A DNA stretch of 64,000 nt, taken from contig JBBECF010000108.1 in NCBI GenBank assembly GCA_040881945.1, positions 44,821 to 108,820 on the forward strand, given 5' to 3'. Position numbers and translations under genes: made by a program. Of the stretch, positions 60,021-64,000 are shown piece after piece. Position 1 is the first letter of the stretch. The number at the start of each line of letters is the position of its first letter. The notes under the pieces are model-generated. The model saw nothing but the letters and a program-made list of their open reading frames with translations. It was not told the DNA's origin and ran no database searches. This stretch comes from JBBECF01 sp040881945 (GTDB lineage: Bacteria; Pseudomonadota; Alphaproteobacteria; Dongiales; Dongiaceae).

Positions 60021-60235
60021 TTCGTGTGCCCGGATTCGTAGGTTTGCTTAGTTGCCGCGGCGTGCGGCGATGACCGCCTCCTCCAGCCGCGCCGTGCCAC
60101 CGCGACGCTGGCGAGCGATCCGTCGGATCGAGCTTCACGACGGGCGCCGGCGACCCCCGGCAACAGGTGCTTTTCACTTGGGCGGATTCGCGGCTAACTG
60201 GGGCCTTGGCCCAGTCCGAGGGGGAGGCGCCCGCC

Positions 60236-60949
60236 ATGAGCACGCCCACGCCGAACGGCTTTCGTCCGACGCCGCGATCGCGGGTCAGGCGCCTGCCCAA
60301 GCGCGGACATTACGACCGCGCGACGGTCCATGCCGTGCTCGACGCCGGCGTCATCTGCCACGTCGGCTACGTCATCGACGGCCAGCCCTATGTGACGCCG
60401 ACCGCCTATTGGCGGCACGGCGACCGGCTGTATTGGCACGGCTCGGCGGCGAGCCGGATGCTGCGGCACCTGGCGCCGGGCGCGCCGGCCTGCGTGACGG
60501 TGACGCATCTCGACGGCTTCGTGCTGGCGCGCTCGGGCTTTCACCACTCGATCAACTACCGCTCGGCGATGGCCTTCGGCACGGCCCGCCTGGTCGCCGA
60601 CGAAGCCGAAAAGGCGACGGCCCTGGAGGCCTTCATGAACCGGCTGTGGCCCGGGCGCTGGCGCGAGGTCCGCGGACCGAACCGCAAGGAGCTGAAGGCG
60701 ACGGCGATGGTCGTCCTGACGATCGACGAGGCCTCGGCGAAGATCCGGACCGGGCCGCCGATCGACGACGAGGCGGACCATGCGCTGCCCTGCTGGGCGG
60801 GCGTTCTGCCGGTGCGGACGGTGGCGGGCGAGGCCATCGCCGACCCGCGTCTCTCGGCCCGGACACCGCGGCCGGAACACCTGAGCCCCTTTGCGGCCGG
60901 CGCCGACCTGGGCGCGGCCCTGAGCGCGCTGTCCCGGCTGCGTCGTTAG
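60236..60949 (+). CDS. pyridoxamine 5'-phosphate oxidase-fold (FMN-binding) protein
   Basis: A 237-residue flavin-nucleotide-binding split-barrel protein: RLPKRGHYDRATVHAVLDAG, CHVGYVIDGQPYVTPTAYW, then LYWHGSAASRMLRHL and FHHSINYRSAMAFGTARLV. The pattern fits the COG3467-type family, not true PdxH. GGGGGAGG precedes the ATG. The gene lies just upstream of trmD but its GC and strand fit ordinary chromosomal content. Reaction unknown. Confidence 0.9.
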   Translation: MSTPTPNGFRPTPRSRVRRLPKRGHYDRATVHAVLDAGVICHVGYVIDGQPYVTPTAYWRHGDRLYWHGSAASRMLRHLAPGAPACVTVTHLDGFVLARSGFHHSINYRSAMAFGTARLVADEAEKATALEAFMNRLWPGRWREVRGPNRKELKATAMVVLTIDEASAKIRTGPPIDDEADHALPCWAGVLPVRTVAGEAIADPRLSARTPRPEHLSPFAAGADLGAALSALSRLRR

Positions 60950-61041
60950 CGGCGGCGCCAAGACTTGACCGCGCGGCGGCGCGGCCCACCTTTAGGCGCG
61001 CGCGGGCCGAGCGGTCTGCAATGGTTAACGGGTGGAATGCG

Positions 61042-61916
61042 ATGGACGAGGCGGCGTGGCGGGTCAAGGTCCTGACGCTGTTTCCGGAGATGTTCCCCGG
61101 GCCGCTCGGCCTGTCGCTCGCGGGCAAGGCCCTGGCGGCGGGCATCTGGGCGCTGGAAACAGTGGACATTCGCGACTTTGCGCGCGATAAACACCNNNNN
61201 NNNNNNNNNNNNNNNNNNNNNNNNNNNNNNNNNNNNNNNNNNNNNNNNNNNNNNNNNNNNNNNNNNNNNNNNNNNNNNNNNNNNNNNNNNNNNNNGGCAT
61301 CTGGGCGCTGGAAACAGTGGACATTCGCGACTTTGCGCGCGATAAACACCGCTCCGTCGACGATGCGCCGTTCGGCGGCGGTCCCGGCATGGTGCTGCGC
61401 CCGGACGTGATCGACGCGGCGATCGCGGCGTGCGGCGCGGGCCCGGTCGTCTATTTGACCCCGCGCGGCCGGCTGCTGACCCAGGCGGCGGTGCGCGAGC
61501 TGGCGGCGACGCCGGCGGTGACGCTGCTGTGCGGCCGCTACGAGGGGGTCGACGAACGGGTGCTGGAGGCGCGCGACGTCGACGAGATCAGCCTCGGCGA
61601 CTTCGTGCTGTCGGGCGGCGAGCCGGCGGCGATGGCGCTGATCGACGCCGCGGTGCGGCTGCTGCCGGGGGTCGTCGGCGCGCCGGCGACGCTGGCGGAG
61701 GAGAGTTTCGAGCGCGGGTTGCTGGAATACCCGCACTACACGCGACCCGCCGAGTGGCAGGGCCGCAAGGTGCCCGAGGCGCTGCTGTCCGGGCACCACG
61801 ACCGGATCCGCGCCTGGCGGCTGGCGCGGGCGGAAGCGACGACGCGGGCGCGGCGGCCCGATCTGTGGGCCCGCTACGCGGGCGCGACGGCCGAGAAGGA
61901 AGGAAACGAGCGATGA
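61042..61916 (+). CDS. trmD: tRNA (guanine-N1)-methyltransferase, interrupted by an assembly gap
   Basis: TrmD methylates G37 of tRNAs. VKVLTLFPEMFPGPLGLSLA lies before the gap, then DIRDFARDKH, which is repeated after it and continues RSVDDAPFGGGPGMVLRPD, LLCGRYEGVDERVLEA, LGDFVLSGGEPAAMALIDA and the C-terminal domain (HYTRPAEWQGRKVPEALLSG). Removing the 100 N plus one copy of the 55-bp flank restores one frame of 239 residues (246 from ATG 61021). ATG 61042 has GGTGG upstream and fits the family. The stop overlaps rplS as ATGA. Confidence 0.93.
61196..61295. other. assembly gap (100 N) with 55-bp duplicated flanks
   Basis: Exactly 100 N are flanked by identical 55-base sequences at 61141-61195 and 61296-61350. 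This is the signature of two contigs that end on the same k-mer and were scaffolded with an arbitrary gap. The frame of trmD is restored when 155 bases are removed, so probably no sequence is missing. Confidence 0.93.
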
Positions 61917-62338
61917 CCACGATCCAGGAGTTCGAGCACGACCAGCTCGCCCGACTCACCGCCGGCGGCGTGCCGCCGGCGTTCGCGCCGGGCGACACCG
62001 TGCGCGTCAACGTCAAGGTCGTCGAGGGCACGCGCGAGCGCGTCCAGGCCTTCGAAGGCGTGTGCATCGCGCGCAAGAACGCCGGGGTGAACTCCGCCTT
62101 CACCGTGCGCAAGATCTCCTACGGCGAAGGCGTCGAGCGCGTGTTTCCGCTGTACAGCCCGCGCATCGCCTCGATCGAGCTGATCCGGCGCGGCGACGTG
62201 CGCCGGGCGAAGCTCTATTACCTGCGCGGGCGGCGCGGCAAGTCGGCGCGCATCTCCGAGAAGACGACCGGCGCCGCGGTCAAGGAAGACGCGGCGGCGG
62301 CCGCGCAGGCCAAAGCGGCGGTCGAGACCGAGGCCTGA
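61913..62338 (+). CDS. rplS: 50S ribosomal protein L19
   Basis: A 141-residue L19: FEHDQLARLTAGGVPPAFAP, GDTVRVNVKVVEGTRERVQA, FEGVCIARKNAGVNSAFTVR and FPLYSPRIASIELIRRGDVR, followed by an Ala/Glu-rich C-terminal tail of about 25 residues. AAGGAAACGAG precedes the ATG, which overlaps the trmD stop. trmD-rplS order is conserved. Confidence 0.97.
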   Translation: MTTIQEFEHDQLARLTAGGVPPAFAPGDTVRVNVKVVEGTRERVQAFEGVCIARKNAGVNSAFTVRKISYGEGVERVFPLYSPRIASIELIRRGDVRRAKLYYLRGRRGKSARISEKTTGAAVKEDAAAAAQAKAAVETEA

Positions 62339-62357
62339 CCGGACGGGCCCCCACCCT

Positions 62358-62377
62358 CCCACGGCCGACGCCGTGGG
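62358..62377 (+). terminator. hairpin after rplS
   Basis: CCCACGGC (62358-62365) and GCCGTGGG (62370-62377) form an 8-bp stem with a 4-base loop, 20 bases after the rplS stop. No T-run follows; a larger CCTCCC/GGGAGG palindrome (about 62379-62413) lies next to it. Confidence 0.4.
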
Positions 62378-62458
62378 CCCCTCCCTCCCTCGCGCGCGGC
62401 GCGGGGGAGGGGCGGGGTGGGGGACGGCCGCCCCGTGGCCCTGCGGTAGGTATGGATC

Positions 62459-63865
62459 GTGGCTGAACCCCGCACGCTGTTCGACAAGATCTGGCAGAGC
62501 CACCTGGTGCATCGCCAGGACGACGGCACCTGCCTGATCTACATCGACCGCCACCTGGTCCACGAGGTGACCAGCCCGCAGGCCTTCGAGGGCCTGCGCG
62601 TGGCCGGGCGGCGCGTGCGCCGGCCGCGGGCGACGCTGGCGGTCGCCGACCACAACGTGCCGACGACCGACCGCAAGGCGGGCATCGCGGAACCTGAATC
62701 CCGCCTCCAGGTCGAGACGCTGGAGAAGAACTGCGCCGAATTCGGCATCGAGTATTTCTCGATGGACGACGTCCGCCAGGGCATCGTGCACATCATCGGC
62801 CCGGAGCAGGGCATGACCCAACCGGGCACGACCATCGTGTGCGGCGACAGCCACACCGCGACGCACGGCGCCTTCGGGGCGCTCGCCTTCGGCATCGGCA
62901 CCTCGGAGGTCGAGCACGTGCTCGCGACGCAGACGCTGATCATGCGGCCGGCGAAGAACATGCGCGTCGCGGTCGACGGCGACCTGCCGCTCGGCGTCAC
63001 CGCCAAGGACCTGATCCTGGCGGTCATCGGCAAGATCGGCACCGCCGGCGGCACCGGCCACGTCATCGAATACGCCGGCCCGGCGATCCGCGGCCTGTCG
63101 ATGGAGGCGCGGATGACGGTGTGCAACATGTCGATCGAGGCCGGGGCGCGGGCCGGGCTGATCGCGCCCGACGACACGACCTTCGCCTATCTCAAGGGCC
63201 GGCCGATGGCGCCCCAGGGCGCGGCGTTCGACCGGGCGGTCGCCCATTGGCGCACGCTGCCGTCGGATCCCGGCGCCCGCTACGACGCCGAGGTCGTGCT
63301 CGACATCGCCGCGGTGGCGCCGCAGGTCACCTGGGGGACGAGCCCGCAGGACGTGTTGCCGATCACCGGCCGGGTGCCCGATCCGGCCGACGCGCCCGAC
63401 GCGGACCGGCGCCGGGCCATGGAGCGGGCGCTCGACTACATGGGGCTCGTCCCCGGCACGCCGCTGCAGCAGGTGACGATCGACCGCGTCTTCATCGGGT
63501 CCTGCACCAACGGCCGCATCGAGGACCTGCGCGAGGTCGCCAAGGTGGTCGACGGCCGCCGGGTGGCGCCCGGCGTGCAGGCGATGGTCGTTCCTGGTTC
63601 CGGCCTGGTGAAGCGGCAGGCCGAGCGCGAAGGGCTTGACCGCGTCTTCGTCGCGGCCGGCTTCGAATGGCGCGAGCCGGGCTGCTCCATGTGCCTGGCC
63701 ATGAACGCCGACCGGCTCGAGCCGCGCGAACGCTGCGCTTCGACCTCGAACCGCAACTTCGAGGGCCGCCAGGGGCGCGGCGGCCGCACCCACCTGATGA
63801 GCCCCGCCATGGCCGCCGCCGCCGCCCTCGCCGGCCGCCTCGCGGACATCCGGGAACTGGTCTAG
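62459..63865 (+). CDS. leuC: 3-isopropylmalate dehydratase large subunit
   Basis: A 468-residue aconitase-family protein that with LeuD isomerises 2-isopropylmalate in leucine synthesis. TLFDKIWQSHLVHRQDDGTC, GDSHTATHGAFGALAFGIGT, and the [4Fe-4S] Cys residues in IGSCTNGR and CSMCLAMN are present, as is FEGRQGRGGRTHLMSPAMAA. The start is GTG 62459. The protein ends at LADIRELV and its TAG stop (63863-63865) is the first triplet of cloverleaf repeat copy B. leuD is not seen before the window end. Confidence 0.96.
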   Translation: MAEPRTLFDKIWQSHLVHRQDDGTCLIYIDRHLVHEVTSPQAFEGLRVAGRRVRRPRATLAVADHNVPTTDRKAGIAEPESRLQVETLEKNCAEFGIEYFSMDDVRQGIVHIIGPEQGMTQPGTTIVCGDSHTATHGAFGALAFGIGTSEVEHVLATQTLIMRPAKNMRVAVDGDLPLGVTAKDLILAVIGKIGTAGGTGHVIEYAGPAIRGLSMEARMTVCNMSIEAGARAGLIAPDDTTFAYLKGRPMAPQGAAFDRAVAHWRTLPSDPGARYDAEVVLDIAAVAPQVTWGTSPQDVLPITGRVPDPADAPDADRRRAMERALDYMGLVPGTPLQQVTIDRVFIGSCTNGRIEDLREVAKVVDGRRVAPGVQAMVVPGSGLVKRQAEREGLDRVFVAAGFEWREPGCSMCLAMNADRLEPRERCASTSNRNFEGRQGRGGRTHLMSPAMAAAAALAGRLADIRELV

Positions 63866-63982
63866 TGTCCTGCCCCAGAAATTCGTTTTCGAATTTCTGG
63901 GATAAGCAGGCCACTAGATTCAAATAGTTAGTGGCCCGTTCACCCCGAAATTTCCTAGAGAAATTTCGGGGACGGGACACTA
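63863..63982 (-). repeat. 120-bp cloverleaf repeat, copy B
   Basis: The reverse complement of this copy matches copy A (48765-48883) nearly throughout. Differences cluster in loops and in paired stem positions: arm 1 reads CCCCGAAATTTC/GAAATTTCGGGG here against CCCCGAAATTCGT/ACGAATTTCGGGG in copy A, so pairing is preserved. Arm 2 (GGCCACTA/TAGTGGCC) and arm 3 (CCCAGAAATTCG/CGAATTTCTGGG) are unchanged apart from loops. Its outer TAG forms the leuC stop codon. Confidence 0.88.
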
Positions 63983-64000
63983 GCCGGAACTCGCGCTGCC

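Larger units (their letters stand above)
59293..60235. other. 943-base repeat-rich intergenic region
   Basis: It holds one small doubtful open frame (59416-59628, minus), a 12-bp hairpin at 59703-59737 built on the TTCGACAGGCTCAGTACGAG dispersed motif, and a tract at about 59846-60020 of CCCTCTCCC/GGGAGAGGG and CACCCTCA/TGAGGGTG elements in both orientations. No RNA gene is recognised. Confidence 0.6.

Overview
The window is very GC-rich, densely coded bacterial DNA. Its gene content and order point to an alphaproteobacterium of a Rhodospirillales-like type: cytochrome c1, prs-rplY-pth-ychF, hemC-hemD-mitofilin-hemY beside tsaD-gpsA, trmD-rplS-leuC, and a tesA/ybbA/ybbP trio. One run of exactly 100 N flanked by an identical 55-bp repeat shows that this is a draft or metagenome scaffold. 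No rRNA, CRISPR array, complete insertion sequence or prophage is visible. One tRNA, Thr(CGT), is present.

Layout. 0-7 kb: end of petC, then ychF, pth, rplY and prs on the minus strand, a histone H1-like basic protein and acetoacetyl-CoA synthetase. 6.9-15 kb: a deleted hicBA toxin-antitoxin remnant, a DMT permease, an SDR, a zincin, a UDG-sirtuin pair divergent from a low-molecular-weight phosphatase, an intact toxin-antitoxin pair, and catalase with a candidate Fur-family operator. 15-26.8 kb: ThpR, an aldo/keto reductase, tesA-ybbA-ybbP, a Bax-inhibitor-1 protein, a complete polyamine-type ABC operon, a GST and a DUF924 protein. 26.8-32 kb: two ECF sigma/anti-sigma pairs facing each other around an Asp/Ser/Gly-repeat exported protein and a subtilisin-like protease. 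32-39.9 kb: surface-glycan genes (aminotransferase, two methyltransferases, sugar dehydratase, GtrB-like and GtrA-like proteins, a large membrane protein), with a visibly lower-GC centre. 39.9-47.7 kb: tRNA-Thr, the heme genes with hemD fused to a mitofilin-like gene, a diheme cytochrome c with an FNR-type site, and tsaD. 47.7-58 kb: gpsA, yciI, a dipeptide ABC operon with a DUF1028 gene, an EVE protein and acetyl-CoA synthetase. 58-60.2 kb: a gene-poor, repeat-rich stretch with a HEPN gene. 60.2-64 kb: an FMN-binding protein, trmD (broken only by the N run), rplS and leuC.

The most interesting observations are these. (1) Two oppositely oriented ~120-bp repeats fold as a cloverleaf, show compensatory stem changes, and each supplies the TAG stop codon of the upstream gene (gpsA, leuC); a fragment of a third lies near aacS. 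(2) A candidate ECF regulon at 26.8-32 kb has GGAAT-N16-(C/T)GTT motifs before three of its transcription units and joins a subtilase to an acidic repeat protein. (3) The first ECF gene of that locus has no ATG/GTG/TTG start and appears to begin at ATC behind a good Shine-Dalgarno. (4) HemD and a mitofilin/Mic60-like protein form one open reading frame. (5) A class II-like FNR promoter precedes the diheme cytochrome. (6) hicBA is collapsed by an internal deletion.
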